A DNA stretch of 64,000 bases from DASQZT01 sp035638575 (GCA_035638575.1 DASQZT010000204.1:1-64000), one strand, 5' to 3'. Shown: positions 1-9,296, numbered from the stretch's first letter. A program made the numbers and translations. Notes: generated by a model from the sequence alone, not told the origin.

Positions 1-129
1 AGTGCGCTCCATTGCCTGTCGGATCCCGCAGGATGAAAGCGGATAGGGAGCTGCCTTGGTGGATCCGCACAGGGCGTAAGGGACGGTCTGATTTCGGGTG
101 GAATTCAGCCGCCGGCCGATATCGCCCGG

Positions 130-909
130 TTAATCGGCCGGAGGCAGAGTGAAATAGAATGTCGAACCCGCCCCTGGCGTCGACTCCATCCACATTCGAC
201 CGCCCTGCCACTCAATGGCTTTCTTGCAGAATGCGAGTCCAAGCCCGCTCCCTGGGTGTTCGTTCCCGTGCAGGCGCTTGAACACCCCGAATATGCGATC
301 CTGGAACGCCAGGTCTATGCCGGGGCCGTTGTCTGCGACGGAGAATACCCAGTCCCCGTCCACCCGTTTGGATGACAAGTGAACGCGCGGACCGGGCGCG
401 CCGCCATATTCGACGGCGTTTCGAATCAGGTGCCGCAAAACCTTGGTCAGTATTTCGAAATCGCCCATCACAGCGGGCAAAGGGTCATGGGTGACCGTTG
501 CGCCCGGCCCTGCAATCTGCTTGTCGGTCGAAAGGAGCGCCTGGCAAAGGACCGCCTCCATGTCCGTCCGCGACGACTGCCGTCCGCCAGTACCCGCGGC
601 CGAGTAGTCCACCATGTCGGCGAGCAGAGACTGCATTCTTGCCGCCCCTTCCCGGATCCGTTCCAGGCACAGGCCGGCATCGGAATCGAGGCGGCCGGCA
701 TGGTTCTCGGCCATCAGTTGACTGAAGGAAGCCACGTCTCGGAGAGACTCGCGCAGGTTGTGCGCCGCCGTCGATACAAACTCTTCAAATTCTGCGCCCG
801 CCCGGTCCAACTGTTCCTGGAGCTCGAGGCGGTGCTGCATTTCCGCGTCGAGCGCCTTGCGTAAGCGCTCGATTTCGTCTTCCGTGCGGGCTTGGCCGGA
901 GTTGCCCAT
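130..909 (-). CDS. Sensor histidine kinase, cytoplasmic
   Basis: This 259-residue protein is a compact histidine kinase. An N-terminal coiled stretch (about residues 10-45) leads into a HisKA-type H-box, with AAHNLRES placing the phospho-accepting His near residue 50. An HATPase_c domain follows, with an N-box (HLIRNAVEYGG), a G1 box (DNGPGID) and a G2 box (GSGLGLAFCKK). No membrane segment or sensor domain is visible, so the input probably comes from a partner. It begins 2 bases after the stop of the CheB-CheR-kinase fusion upstream and its kinase core resembles that protein's C-terminus, so the two are probably cotranscribed and perhaps related by duplication. The signal is unknown. Confidence 0.9.
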   Translation of the reverse strand: MGNSGQARTEDEIERLRKALDAEMQHRLELQEQLDRAGAEFEEFVSTAAHNLRESLRDVASFSQLMAENHAGRLDSDAGLCLERIREGAARMQSLLADMVDYSAAGTGGRQSSRTDMEAVLCQALLSTDKQIAGPGATVTHDPLPAVMGDFEILTKVLRHLIRNAVEYGGAPGPRVHLSSKRVDGDWVFSVADNGPGIDLAFQDRIFGVFKRLHGNEHPGSGLGLAFCKKAIEWQGGRMWMESTPGAGSTFYFTLPPAD

Positions 910-911
910 TT

Positions 912-3900
912 TCAGTCCGTGCGTCGCGGCTCGGACTCCGGGCGGCCATTGGGAATGGTGAACTTGAACGTAGCGCCCCGCCCGGCTTCCGATTCCACCC
1001 AGATCCGCCCGCCCTTGCGTTCAACAACCTTCTTACAAAGCGCAAGACCGATGCCGGTCCCGGGAATTTCTCTTCCATGCAGGCGTTTGAACATGCCGAA
1101 CACCCGGTCGGCGTCATGCGGATCGATACCGATTCCGTTGTCCCGCACTGAAAATAACCATCCTTCCGCAATTCTCTCCACTGAGACGTGGATTCTCGGC
1201 GTTTCCGTGCCTCTGAACTTGATCGAATTGGAAATGAGGTTCTGGAAAAGCTGAGTCAGCATCACTTCCTCGGCTACCACAGTTGGAAGAGGATCGGAGG
1301 TTACGATGGCGCCACTCTCCGCAATTGCCGCCTGGAGGTTCATCAGCGCATTGGCGAGAACAGCGCCACAATCCGTCGAGGCGAAGCCGTCGCGTCCCCG
1401 CTCGGTAACCTCCCAATAGGCAAGCAGGGCCTTCAGCAAGGCCTCGATTCTCAGGGCCCCCTCCACCGAATAGGAGATGAATTTGTCCGCGTCTTCGCCC
1501 AGCTTCCCTTGGCATTCCAGCGCCAGGAGTTGACTGAAGTTCACTACCATCCGAATGGGTTCCTGCAAGTCGTGCGTGAGCGCATAGGCAAAATGCTGCA
1601 GTTCGGCATTGGTCGTTTTGAGCTTTTCTTCAGCCTGCTTGCGGTCGGTCACGTCTTCAATCGCGAGGAGGATCGCCCGCGCTTGCGCATTCGGATTGAA
1701 AATCTCGCTCGCATTGAGCAGCATCACTTTGTGTCCGACATGTTCAAATTCGTGTGTCACCTCGAAGTCCCGGAACGTCGCGTGCGCGGGCAGAATATTC
1801 TCCAGCAGATCGCGCAGTTTCGGGATGTTCCACTGTCCGTTCCCAAGGTCGTAGATAAGATGCTCCTCGGTCTCCTCCCGCACGGCATGGAACGTCTCGT
1901 AGAACGCCTTGTTGGCCTTCACGACCTGCAGGTTCTGGTTCAGGATCACCAATGGCTCCCGCACCGTTTCGACAATAGCTTCGGCGAAGTCGAGACCGCG
2001 CTTGGCGGCATCGATATCGATCAACATCAACACGGCGCCGTCGGTCTTGCCATCCGGTCCCACGGACGGCAGGATGCGTAGGGAATACCAATGGCCGTGC
2101 GCGTCGCGGATGTCGCGCGGTTTCCGATCGCCGCCCTCCATTGCATCCAAAAGCAACCGCCGCAGGTCGGGTAGTTCCATCTGAGGCTGAAGATCGGTTA
2201 TCGACCGCCCGACATCGGAGGCAATCAGATTCAACATCGGTTCAATGGCGCGGGTAAAGCGGCGGATGCGCAGGTCTCGCCCCACCATCACGAGGGGTAT
2301 GCTGATGCTTTCGAGCAGATTGGCCAGATCGCGGTTGACTTTGCTGAACTCCACGTTGCTGATCTTCAGCTCTTCGTTAAGCGTGTTCAATTCTTCGTTG
2401 GCTGATTCCAGCTCTTCCTGCGCGGTTTCCAGCTCCTCGTTGCCCGCCTGCGCCTCTTCGTTCGCTGCCCTGAGTTCTTCCAGGGTGGTTGCATTATCCT
2501 CGACGATGGATTGCAGATACTCCTTGGTTGCCACAAGTTCGCGCCGCAGCCGGGCGCTTCCCTCGTTGTCCTGTATCACGGGCTTGTGGATCGCCCTCAG
2601 GTCGCCATTCGGCTCGGCATCCTGGAACAGGACCAGGAAATAGCGTTCTTTGGACGCGGACGAGCCCCTGAACGGGGTTACCTTGATGGTGATTTCCTTC
2701 AACTGCCCACCGTCTTCAATCCGAAAGCCGTCTTCTACGGCCACGGCGTTCCTGTGCCTGGCACTCCGGATCGCCTTACCCAGACCCGCAATCAAGCCTT
2801 CGCGCGCCAGTTTCAGGAGATTCTGGGTCGGCTCACCCGGCGAAAGCTCGAGGTACGGCGCTGTGCGGCCCCGGACCTGAACGATGTTCATGTCATCGTC
2901 AATGATGGCGCCGGCGGGCGCATGCTCGGCCAGCACCAACCGGTCGGCTTCCCGTAGCACATCGGGCCCCGCCCGGCCCTCGGCAATTCTCTGCCGGACA
3001 TCCACCCGGCCTTCGGCGCGGCGACCTTCACTCAGGCTTGCCGCCGGCTTGTCCGCAGCCGGGCGCAGGCAATAGATCTTGTGGGTCTTCTCCACTTGAT
3101 GAAACGACTCGGAAAGAGTGCCGATGCTTTCCGATGGACCGAGCACCAGGAAGCCCGTTGGCTTGAGGGCGTAATGCAAGATCGACAACACTTTGCGCTG
3201 TAACAGGGCTCCAAGGTAGATCAGCACGTTACAGCAACTGATGAGGTCCAGCCTGGAGAAAGGCGGATCCTGCGCCGCGTTGTGCCTGGCAAAAACGCAA
3301 ACGTCACGGATGATCTTCGCGATCCGGTGCCCGCGTTCCGTTCTGGTGAAGAACCGGGCCAACCGCTGCGGAGAGACATGGGCCAACGCGGAGTCCTTGT
3401 AAGTGCCTGCGCGGGCTTCTTCAATGGCCGTTTCGCTGATATCGGTGGCGAAGATCTCGAACGGAACGCTTGCCTTCTTGTCTTCCAGGAATTCCATCAG
3501 GCAGATAGCGATCGAATAAGCTTCCTCGCCCGTGGCGCACCCAGGCACCCAGATCCGGATCGGATCCCCGGGCGCTCTCTTCTCGAGCAGAGCCGGGAAC
3601 ACTCTCGTCTTCAGCTCCTCGAAGACCGCGGGTTCTCGAAAGAATGCAGTGACCGTGACAAAAAAGTTCTCGCACAACGCGTTTGCTTCCTCGCGATTCT
3701 GCTCGAGATCCCGGCCGTAGTCCTCCAGCCTTTCGAATCCGCGGAGGGCCATGCGCCGCTTGATGCGCCGCGCCAGAGTGCTGTGCTTGTAGTGGGTGAA
3801 GTCCACTCCCGTGGCGCTCCGCACCAGCCGGAGTATTTTGGCCAACTCCGCATCCCCTGCCTCGTCCGGCTCCGGCGGCTGGACAAGAACCTGAGAAGCC

Positions 3901-4634
3901 CGCGCGATAGCAGCCAATTGGCGGGCGATTCCGGCCGGCGGCAGGACATAATCCACCACAGCGGCGGCGATGGCGCTTCTCGGCATGCCCTCGTACTTTG
4001 CGGTTCGCACTTCCTGGGCGAAGGTAATACCGCCCGCGGCCTTGATCGCCTGGAGGCCGAGGGTCCCGTCTGATGCCGTTCCCGACAGAACAACGCCGAG
4101 CGCTTTACTGCCCTGGTCTGCCGCCAGAGCGCGGAGAAAAGAGTCGATCGGCATGTTGCGGCCGCTGTCCGGCCGGGGCGAGGTACGAAGGACTCCCCGG
4201 GAAAAACCCAAATTGCATCGCGGCGGAATCACGTAAACATGATTGGCCTCGGCGCGGGTTTCGCCCTTCGCCTCGGAGACAGGCATCTTGCTGGCTTTGG
4301 AAAGCAACTCAGCCAGATGGCTCTCGTGGCTCGGATCGAGGTGCTGAATCAGCACGAAGGCCATGCCGGTATCGCCCGGCAGATGGCTGAGCAACTCCGT
4401 GAATGCTTCCAGTCCGCCGGCGGAGGCGCCGACGCCGACAACCATGGGCAGCGAACTGCCATCGACGTGCTCTTCGGCGGATGGGTGTATGATCGCTGCT
4501 GAGGAGACAGGACTTACGGCTGCTGTGGAGGTCTTCCCCGGCGGGGTGGTACGTCGCTTTGGGCGGAGTGATTCAGGCACGCGCACAGTACCCGCGATCC
4601 CGCCCGGCCGCCGATTGCCGGTCTTCTTTACCAC
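912..4634 (-). CDS. CheB-CheR-PAS-histidine kinase fusion
   Basis: This 1240-residue protein joins a CheB methylesterase domain (about 62-250; GASAGGLEAF with Ser near 71, IQHLDP with His near 98, LSGTASDGT), a CheR methyltransferase domain (about 270-520; VPGCATGEEAYS is the SAM motif) and a long coiled coil rich in NEEL repeats. PAS domains, a HisKA domain (THDLQEP) and an HATPase_c domain (DNGIGID, GTGIGLALCKK) follow. Such fusions are known in soil bacteria as receptor-independent two-component proteins. No chemoreceptor or flagellar gene lies in the window, so a role outside chemotaxis is likely (inference). The start chosen is the first Met, and the first 60 residues are low in conserved features, so a later start is possible. 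Confidence 0.92.
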   Translation of the reverse strand: MVKKTGNRRPGGIAGTVRVPESLRPKRRTTPPGKTSTAAVSPVSSAAIIHPSAEEHVDGSSLPMVVGVGASAGGLEAFTELLSHLPGDTGMAFVLIQHLDPSHESHLAELLSKASKMPVSEAKGETRAEANHVYVIPPRCNLGFSRGVLRTSPRPDSGRNMPIDSFLRALAADQGSKALGVVLSGTASDGTLGLQAIKAAGGITFAQEVRTAKYEGMPRSAIAAAVVDYVLPPAGIARQLAAIARASQVLVQPPEPDEAGDAELAKILRLVRSATGVDFTHYKHSTLARRIKRRMALRGFERLEDYGRDLEQNREEANALCENFFVTVTAFFREPAVFEELKTRVFPALLEKRAPGDPIRIWVPGCATGEEAYSIAICLMEFLEDKKASVPFEIFATDISETAIEEARAGTYKDSALAHVSPQRLARFFTRTERGHRIAKIIRDVCVFARHNAAQDPPFSRLDLISCCNVLIYLGALLQRKVLSILHYALKPTGFLVLGPSESIGTLSESFHQVEKTHKIYCLRPAADKPAASLSEGRRAEGRVDVRQRIAEGRAGPDVLREADRLVLAEHAPAGAIIDDDMNIVQVRGRTAPYLELSPGEPTQNLLKLAREGLIAGLGKAIRSARHRNAVAVEDGFRIEDGGQLKEITIKVTPFRGSSASKERYFLVLFQDAEPNGDLRAIHKPVIQDNEGSARLRRELVATKEYLQSIVEDNATTLEELRAANEEAQAGNEELETAQEELESANEELNTLNEELKISNVEFSKVNRDLANLLESISIPLVMVGRDLRIRRFTRAIEPMLNLIASDVGRSITDLQPQMELPDLRRLLLDAMEGGDRKPRDIRDAHGHWYSLRILPSVGPDGKTDGAVLMLIDIDAAKRGLDFAEAIVETVREPLVILNQNLQVVKANKAFYETFHAVREETEEHLIYDLGNGQWNIPKLRDLLENILPAHATFRDFEVTHEFEHVGHKVMLLNASEIFNPNAQARAILLAIEDVTDRKQAEEKLKTTNAELQHFAYALTHDLQEPIRMVVNFSQLLALECQGKLGEDADKFISYSVEGALRIEALLKALLAYWEVTERGRDGFASTDCGAVLANALMNLQAAIAESGAIVTSDPLPTVVAEEVMLTQLFQNLISNSIKFRGTETPRIHVSVERIAEGWLFSVRDNGIGIDPHDADRVFGMFKRLHGREIPGTGIGLALCKKVVERKGGRIWVESEAGRGATFKFTIPNGRPESEPRRTD

Positions 4635-4806
4635 ACGCCACCATTACCTTTCTCGCCGGTACGAACGGGCGCCGCTGGACTAGGAACGCCACCACAGTGC
4701 ACGTGCAGTGCCAATCTCACGCCGGTGTCTGGTCCAAGCGGTGGCGCCCAGCCAACTGACCGAATTGTAACCTGTCTCCCGGGGCACGGCAGGCTTCCAA
4801 CCTCCG

Positions 4807-5265
4807 TCATCCGGCCAGGGGACCTGCGAGCAGATCCTTGATGATCTTGCCGATCTCCATGAATTGATTCAAACCGGAAGGCTTGGTGATGAATTGGGAA
4901 ACTCCGAGGTCCTTCAACAGGGCCTCGTCTCGCCGCGACCGGGAAGAACTCCACACGCACACGGGAACACCGCCGAGGTGTCTGGCGCTTCGGATCTCGC
5001 GCAAGATGTCTTCGCCGGTATACTTGGACAGGTTTAAGTCCACCAGGATCAGGTTTGGAATTGCCGCATCCGTATAGGTCCCCTGCCTGCGGATGAAAGC
5101 GAGGGCTTCGCCTCCGCTCAGCAGGTGAAGCAGCTCAAATCGGAGATCTTGCTTCTTCAGCGCCCGCTCGAGAAGGAAGACGTCCGAGCCGTTGTCTTCA
5201 ATGACAAGAATCCGGGCTGCGGGAACCACCGACGCATCTTTCAAGCTCACTCCCCGTTTCATCAT
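4807..5265 (-). CDS. Single-domain response regulator
   Basis: This 152-residue receiver-only protein has the REC signature: an acidic pair in ILVIEDNGSD, the phospho-accepting Asp in LVDLNL, a Ser switch in VWSSS and the conserved Lys in FITKPSG. It has no output domain and resembles the Rcp1-like regulators that work with phytochrome or PAS kinases. Its start overlaps the stop of the upstream sortase gene by 4 bases, which argues for translational coupling to the sortase operon. It lies 172 bases before the CheB-CheR-kinase fusion, so it is also the obvious phosphotransfer partner for the two kinases downstream (inference). Confidence 0.88.
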   Translation of the reverse strand: MMKRGVSLKDASVVPAARILVIEDNGSDVFLLERALKKQDLRFELLHLLSGGEALAFIRRQGTYTDAAIPNLILVDLNLSKYTGEDILREIRSARHLGGVPVCVWSSSRSRRDEALLKDLGVSQFITKPSGLNQFMEIGKIIKDLLAGPLAG

Positions 5266-5900
5266 TCCACAGTTGATGGCGGCGCCGTTTGCGGTGACAC
5301 CTGCCGGGCCCTCACGACAAACCGCTTGGGCGCGGCTCCCACATAGGAAAAGGGATAACAGGTCACCAGCGTCAGCACGTTCTCCAAAGAGGGGGCGAGT
5401 ACCCCTACATCGTCCGGCTCGACGATACTGAGCGATTCGACGACGTATGTGAAATCCCCGCTCAACGTCGAGAACTGAATCTCGTCCTTGGTCCTCAGAT
5501 CCTTTAGCCCGTGAAAGAAGGTATCGCGGTGACCCGCCACGCCCACGTTTCCGGCGTGGCCGGGCAGCGCCGTTGCCGGAATGTGGCCTATGGCGAGTTG
5601 CAAGGTGTTTCGGTCGATGCCTTCCCGCACCATTGCAGACAAATGGAGTCTGGGCACCGAGAGTCGTCCGATGAGCGCGGTTGGAGACGATTTTCGGGAC
5701 GAGCGCCTGGCGCGGACTCTCGGCGTGATTTCGGCATTAGCAGCGGCGGAGGCAGCGGCACTGCGGTCCGGGGTCCGGTCGAATTCCCGGCTTTCGTAGG
5801 TTTGGTACACGACCCGCTCGAGATGTGCGTATCCGTAGGCCCCGAGGCAGGCGATTGCGACAACCAGGAAAAAGTATCGGATGATGATACGAAGTCTCAC
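5262..5900 (-). CDS. Class D-like sortase
   Basis: This 212-residue protein has an N-terminal membrane anchor (about residues 5-28) and a spacer rich in Ala, Arg and Ser. A sortase domain follows with the catalytic triad visible: His in VAGHRDTFF, Cys in LTLVTCYPF and Arg in APKRFVVRA. Sortases are transpeptidases that cleave LPXTG-like signals and join the substrate to an amine acceptor. The gene overlaps the VWFA gene upstream and the receiver gene downstream by 4 bases each. Two genes upstream is a protein ending in an LPHTAS signal, the expected substrate. Sortases are unusual in diderm bacteria, where the acceptor is not clear. Class D is assigned from the TLVTCYPF pattern only. Confidence 0.9.
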   Translation of the reverse strand: MRLRIIIRYFFLVVAIACLGAYGYAHLERVVYQTYESREFDRTPDRSAAASAAANAEITPRVRARRSSRKSSPTALIGRLSVPRLHLSAMVREGIDRNTLQLAIGHIPATALPGHAGNVGVAGHRDTFFHGLKDLRTKDEIQFSTLSGDFTYVVESLSIVEPDDVGVLAPSLENVLTLVTCYPFSYVGAAPKRFVVRARQVSPQTAPPSTVE

Positions 5901-6865
5901 AGGCTTCGCTTCCGGTTCCGCTCGCCACCCTGATCGACCAATGGGCGTGCGGGCGGAAGAACATAGCTTGTGCGCGTGTGCACTACCAGCTTGTGCCCGC
6001 CGGGCGTGGCCGCGATCACCTTGATGTTCCGCGACGAACCTTGTTCGCCGGAGCGAACCGGAACGTAGCCGATTGTGTACCGCGTGCGAATGTCGCTGGC
6101 AATCTGCCGGCAGATGCCAATAACTTCGGAAAGCTCCTTGGGAAAGAAGGACTCCCCGCCGCTTACTTGGGCAAGCCGCCGAAGCACCGCCGGGTTCCGA
6201 TCCAGATCGTTCGTGTCGAAAATCCCAATCGTGTAGATCGTCGCGCGGGACTCTCGAACCATTCGCATGAGCTCATCCGACCCATGGACGCTGCTGTTGT
6301 CGCCTCCGTCGCTGACGAGCATCAAGGTCTTCTTCTCGCACTTGCCCTTCTCGAGATGATGCAGGGAGAACAGAATCGCGTCGTAGAGAGCTGTCCGGCC
6401 CGCGGGCACCCCAAACGACAGGGCCGTGCGCAGTTGCCCAACGTTGGCCGTGAAGGGAACGCCGTCCGGGAGGCCGCTGTGGACGCTGTCGCCAAAATTC
6501 ACGACGAACACTTCATCTTTCCGATTGCTCGCCTGGATGAACGACAGCGCAGCCGTTACGACATGGCTGTACTTCGAGCGCATACTTCCGCTTGTGTCGA
6601 TAACCAGGCCAACCGTGACCGGGACATCCTCGTTCGCAAAGTGTGTTATGTTCTGAAGCTTCCCGTCCTCGAACACTCTGAAGTTGTCCTTGCCCAGATT
6701 CGAGACGTGCTCGCCCGCCGTGTCTGTGGCGCTTACATCCAAGAGCACGAGTTCGGCCGTCGCGCTGAGCTTGAAAGGTTGCTCGGATGGCTCAACCGCG
6801 GGGACCTGCGCAGGGAGCGCCCGCACGATCATTGCCAACCCGAGGATGAGAATGTTTCTTAGCAC
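5897..6865 (-). CDS. VWFA-domain protein of acidobacterial type, exported
   Basis: This 322-residue protein has an N-terminal signal sequence (about 1-20), an N-terminal beta domain (KDNFRVFEDGK is typical of the acidobacterial VWFA-related family, TIGR03436-like) and a VWA domain. The VWA metal-ion site is complete in its first motif (VIDTSGSM) and is followed by a conserved SDGGDN segment. Such proteins are thought to bind other proteins or matrix outside the cytoplasm. It lies 60 bases downstream of the putative sortase substrate and overlaps the sortase start by 4 bases, so it is probably part of the same surface-display operon. It has no sorting signal of its own. Confidence 0.88.
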   Translation of the reverse strand: MLRNILILGLAMIVRALPAQVPAVEPSEQPFKLSATAELVLLDVSATDTAGEHVSNLGKDNFRVFEDGKLQNITHFANEDVPVTVGLVIDTSGSMRSKYSHVVTAALSFIQASNRKDEVFVVNFGDSVHSGLPDGVPFTANVGQLRTALSFGVPAGRTALYDAILFSLHHLEKGKCEKKTLMLVSDGGDNSSVHGSDELMRMVRESRATIYTIGIFDTNDLDRNPAVLRRLAQVSGGESFFPKELSEVIGICRQIASDIRTRYTIGYVPVRSGEQGSSRNIKVIAATPGGHKLVVHTRTSYVLPPARPLVDQGGERNRKRSL

Positions 6866-6925
6866 TGTCGCTCCCTCGCCGTGGCCTGCTTGAAGGCGAC
6901 CACGGCGGACTGCAGGCGCCCGGCC

Positions 6926-7747
6926 CTAGGCCTTGCAGAGACGTCGGCGCCGGGAGAAAAGTCCAAGAGCGGCAAACACGGCTAACGACACGAGTCCGAC
7001 CACGCCGAGTAGCGGCATAGCGCTCGCGGTATGAGGCAGCTCCTGCAGCGGCGCGGGTGCTTCGGCCTCAACGATCCGATCAGCCGTCTGCATCGGAACC
7101 GGCTGCACTTCAACCGCGGCTTGCAATGTAGGCTCCGGCGTGGACTGCAGTGTGGGCTGCAGGGAGGTTTCTGGAGACTGAATAGGCAAAGTCACGGCCA
7201 ATTCGGTGGTCTTGCCGCTTTCGTCAACTGCCACAACCGGCACCGTCTTCAGATCCTCTACGGCACTCGTTTCCACTTCGATTGCGGGAACGGGCGCCTT
7301 CACAAAGGCGGCAATCTGCGCGGCTGTTTGTTTCGGGTATACGAACTCCTGCCCGAAGTTGTCACCGGGGTAGAACCAAGCCCGAAGGGCTCTGGGCTGC
7401 CCCGCGGGGACTTCCCAATACTGGAGCACGGTATTTCCTGTCGGCTGCAGGCGATAGTTCGGTATCGCCAGGACCGTCGTCATGACGTGCTGCTGATCTT
7501 TGTCGAAGATCCGGACGATGTGACGGTCTGAGAGAGAGTCTACCAGCACCAAGACATATTCGCCCGGTTGAAGCGTTACCGTGTGGCCGGGCGCGCAGCA
7601 GGACGGCACCTCGATCGCTTCATTGACGGTCAGCGTGGTCTTCTTGTTCCAATTTTGCCCCTGGAGGCTTGGTATCATCGCAAGGCCGATACAACCCGTG
7701 AAGGCCGCGAATGCAATGCTTCGGAAATGTTTCATAGAATTATTCAC
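6926..7747 (-). CDS. Exported protein with LPHTAS sorting signal (putative sortase substrate)
   Basis: This 273-residue protein has a signal peptide (about 1-30), a middle domain with a Cys pair (VPSCCAPGH), a region rich in Pro, Thr and Gln, and a C-terminal cell-wall-sorting-like signal. That signal consists of LPHTAS, a hydrophobic helix of about 20 residues and a basic tail (SRRRRLCKA). Its order matches canonical LPXTG signals, with Ala in place of Gly as in class D/E-type substrates. It is the first gene of the operon that carries the sortase. The start is GTG at 7745-7747 with AAGGAG just upstream; an internal ATG four codons later (residue 5) is also possible. The function of the middle domain is not recognised. 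Confidence 0.82.
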   Translation of the reverse strand: MNNSMKHFRSIAFAAFTGCIGLAMIPSLQGQNWNKKTTLTVNEAIEVPSCCAPGHTVTLQPGEYVLVLVDSLSDRHIVRIFDKDQQHVMTTVLAIPNYRLQPTGNTVLQYWEVPAGQPRALRAWFYPGDNFGQEFVYPKQTAAQIAAFVKAPVPAIEVETSAVEDLKTVPVVAVDESGKTTELAVTLPIQSPETSLQPTLQSTPEPTLQAAVEVQPVPMQTADRIVEAEAPAPLQELPHTASAMPLLGVVGLVSLAVFAALGLFSRRRRLCKA

Positions 7748-7977
7748 CGATCTCCTTTTCGATGTTCAATTTGTCTCTAAGGCAGATTAGGCACCAACGC
7801 GGAAAGCCCCTGGAATCGGGCGTTTCATGACTCATCTGCCGCAACCTGATGCAATTGTTGCCGCCGGTCATGCAGGATTCGCTATGAAGGACCCTATAAA
7901 GGATTCAGCCGTCAACGGGCTTCCCAATGGCCGGCGAATCTGGCTTGATGCCGTGTGCGGAGTAAGCTTCTCCGCGG

Positions 7978-9078
7978 CTACCGTTCGATGATGACCTTGA
8001 GCGCCTGGGTGCTGGCTGCCCGCTCGAACGTGCCGTAAGCGTCGAGGATGCGGTCGAGTTTGAAGCGGTGAGTGATCAAGAGCTTGGGATCGATCTTGCC
8101 GGATTGCACGGTCTTGAGCAGCATGGGCATCGTGACAGTGTCCACCAGCCGGGTGGTTATCGTGATGTTCCGCGACCACAAGCGTTCCAGGTGAAGATCC
8201 ACTTTCACGCCATGCACGCCGACATTAGCGATGGTGCCGCCCGGGGCCACAATGTCCTCGCAGGTGTTGAAGGACGCCGGCACGCCCACTGCTTCGATGG
8301 CGGTATCGACACTTCGGCCGCCAGTCATCTGCATCACCGTCTCCGCGACCCTGCCGCTGGCGGCGTTGATCGTCGCCGTCGCACCGAGGCGCGTGGATAC
8401 CTGCAGACGATGATCATCGAAGTCGATCATAATGATCTCGGCGGGCGAGTAGAACTGCGCTGTCAAGAGCACCGCAAGGCCGACCGGGCCGGCGCCAACG
8501 ATAGCGACCGAGTTGCCCGGCTGGACCTTGCCGTTGAGCACGCCGCACTCGAAGCCGGTGGGCAGAATGTCGCTCAACATGACCAGGGCTTCTTCGTCGA
8601 CGCCTTCCGGGATCCGATAAAGGCTCGTGTCGGCGTGCGGGATGCGCACATATTCGGCCTGAGTTCCGTCGATCTGGTTGCCGAGTATCCAGCCGCCCGT
8701 GGTGCAATGGGAATACATGCCGCGCCGGCAATATTCGCATCTGCCGCAAGCGGAGATGCACGAGATCAGCACGGAGTCTCCTGGATGGAAAGCCGTGACA
8801 CCGGGCCCTGTCTTCTCGACCACGCCCACGCCCACGCCTTCGTGCCCCAGGATACGCCCGGGGCCGCACGTCGGAACGTCGCCCTTGAGGATGTGCAAGT
8901 CGGTGCCGCAGATCGTCGTTTTGGCAATCTTCACGATTGCGTCCGTGGGAGCTTGGATTTCAGGGACGGGGCGCTCCGTCAGCACCTTTTTACCTCGCCC
9001 TTGATAGACGAGAGCTTGCATCATCATCCGATTCTTTCGGTCTTCGCCCGGCTCGGACACCGTTGTTGTCACTGACAC
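7978..9078 (-). CDS. Zinc-dependent alcohol dehydrogenase (MDR family)
   Basis: This 366-residue medium-chain dehydrogenase has the catalytic zinc ligands (Cys in TICGTDLH, His-Glu in GHEGVG), the four-Cys structural zinc lobe (CGRCEYCRRGMYSHC) and a Rossmann motif (GAGPVG). It should oxidise an alcohol or reduce an aldehyde with NAD(P). The substrate cannot be told, although the family member resembles formaldehyde- or butanediol-type dehydrogenases from soil bacteria. The start taken is GTG at 9076-9078 with AGGA five bases upstream. A triplet of ATG codons at residues 18-20 is an alternative start and gives a more usual N-terminus (MQALVYQG). Confidence 0.92.
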   Translation of the reverse strand: MSVTTTVSEPGEDRKNRMMMQALVYQGRGKKVLTERPVPEIQAPTDAIVKIAKTTICGTDLHILKGDVPTCGPGRILGHEGVGVGVVEKTGPGVTAFHPGDSVLISCISACGRCEYCRRGMYSHCTTGGWILGNQIDGTQAEYVRIPHADTSLYRIPEGVDEEALVMLSDILPTGFECGVLNGKVQPGNSVAIVGAGPVGLAVLLTAQFYSPAEIIMIDFDDHRLQVSTRLGATATINAASGRVAETVMQMTGGRSVDTAIEAVGVPASFNTCEDIVAPGGTIANVGVHGVKVDLHLERLWSRNITITTRLVDTVTMPMLLKTVQSGKIDPKLLITHRFKLDRILDAYGTFERAASTQALKVIIER

Positions 9079-9296
9079 TGGATCCTCGATTCAGGTGTCC
9101 GTGCCAAGCCGTTCTGGGCCTGCGCGTCGCGCGGCACTACGAGCAGGCGCGGCGCACCCGGCGCAGGTTGCTCCCAGCGCACCGGATGCCGCCGCCCGCA
9201 CGTCCGGCACTCGTACTGGCCGTGCGAGGGCCACATTGGCTCCGTGTGCATCAGCCTGCACCAGAGATGCGCGAGTCGCCCTTGTGGTGGTTTCAT
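9069..9296 (-). CDS. Small protein with CxxCGR zinc-ribbon-like motif
   Basis: This 75-residue reading frame has a compositionally normal first half that carries YECRTCGRRHPVRW, half of a treble-clef or zinc-ribbon knuckle. A second Cys pair is not visible, so metal binding is uncertain. The C-terminal half is rich in Pro, Arg and Ala and may run into noncoding DNA. Its end overlaps the start of the dehydrogenase by 10 bases, so it may be translated just before it. Small proteins with this motif seem common in acidobacterial genomes (recollection, not checked). Confidence 0.42.
   Translation of the reverse strand: MKPPQGRLAHLWCRLMHTEPMWPSHGQYECRTCGRRHPVRWEQPAPGAPRLLVVPRDAQAQNGLARTPESRIQCQ

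Noticed and set aside
1..129. Possible gene end at the left edge
   Set aside because: No frame with recognisable features reaches into these 129 bases, so nothing is annotated.
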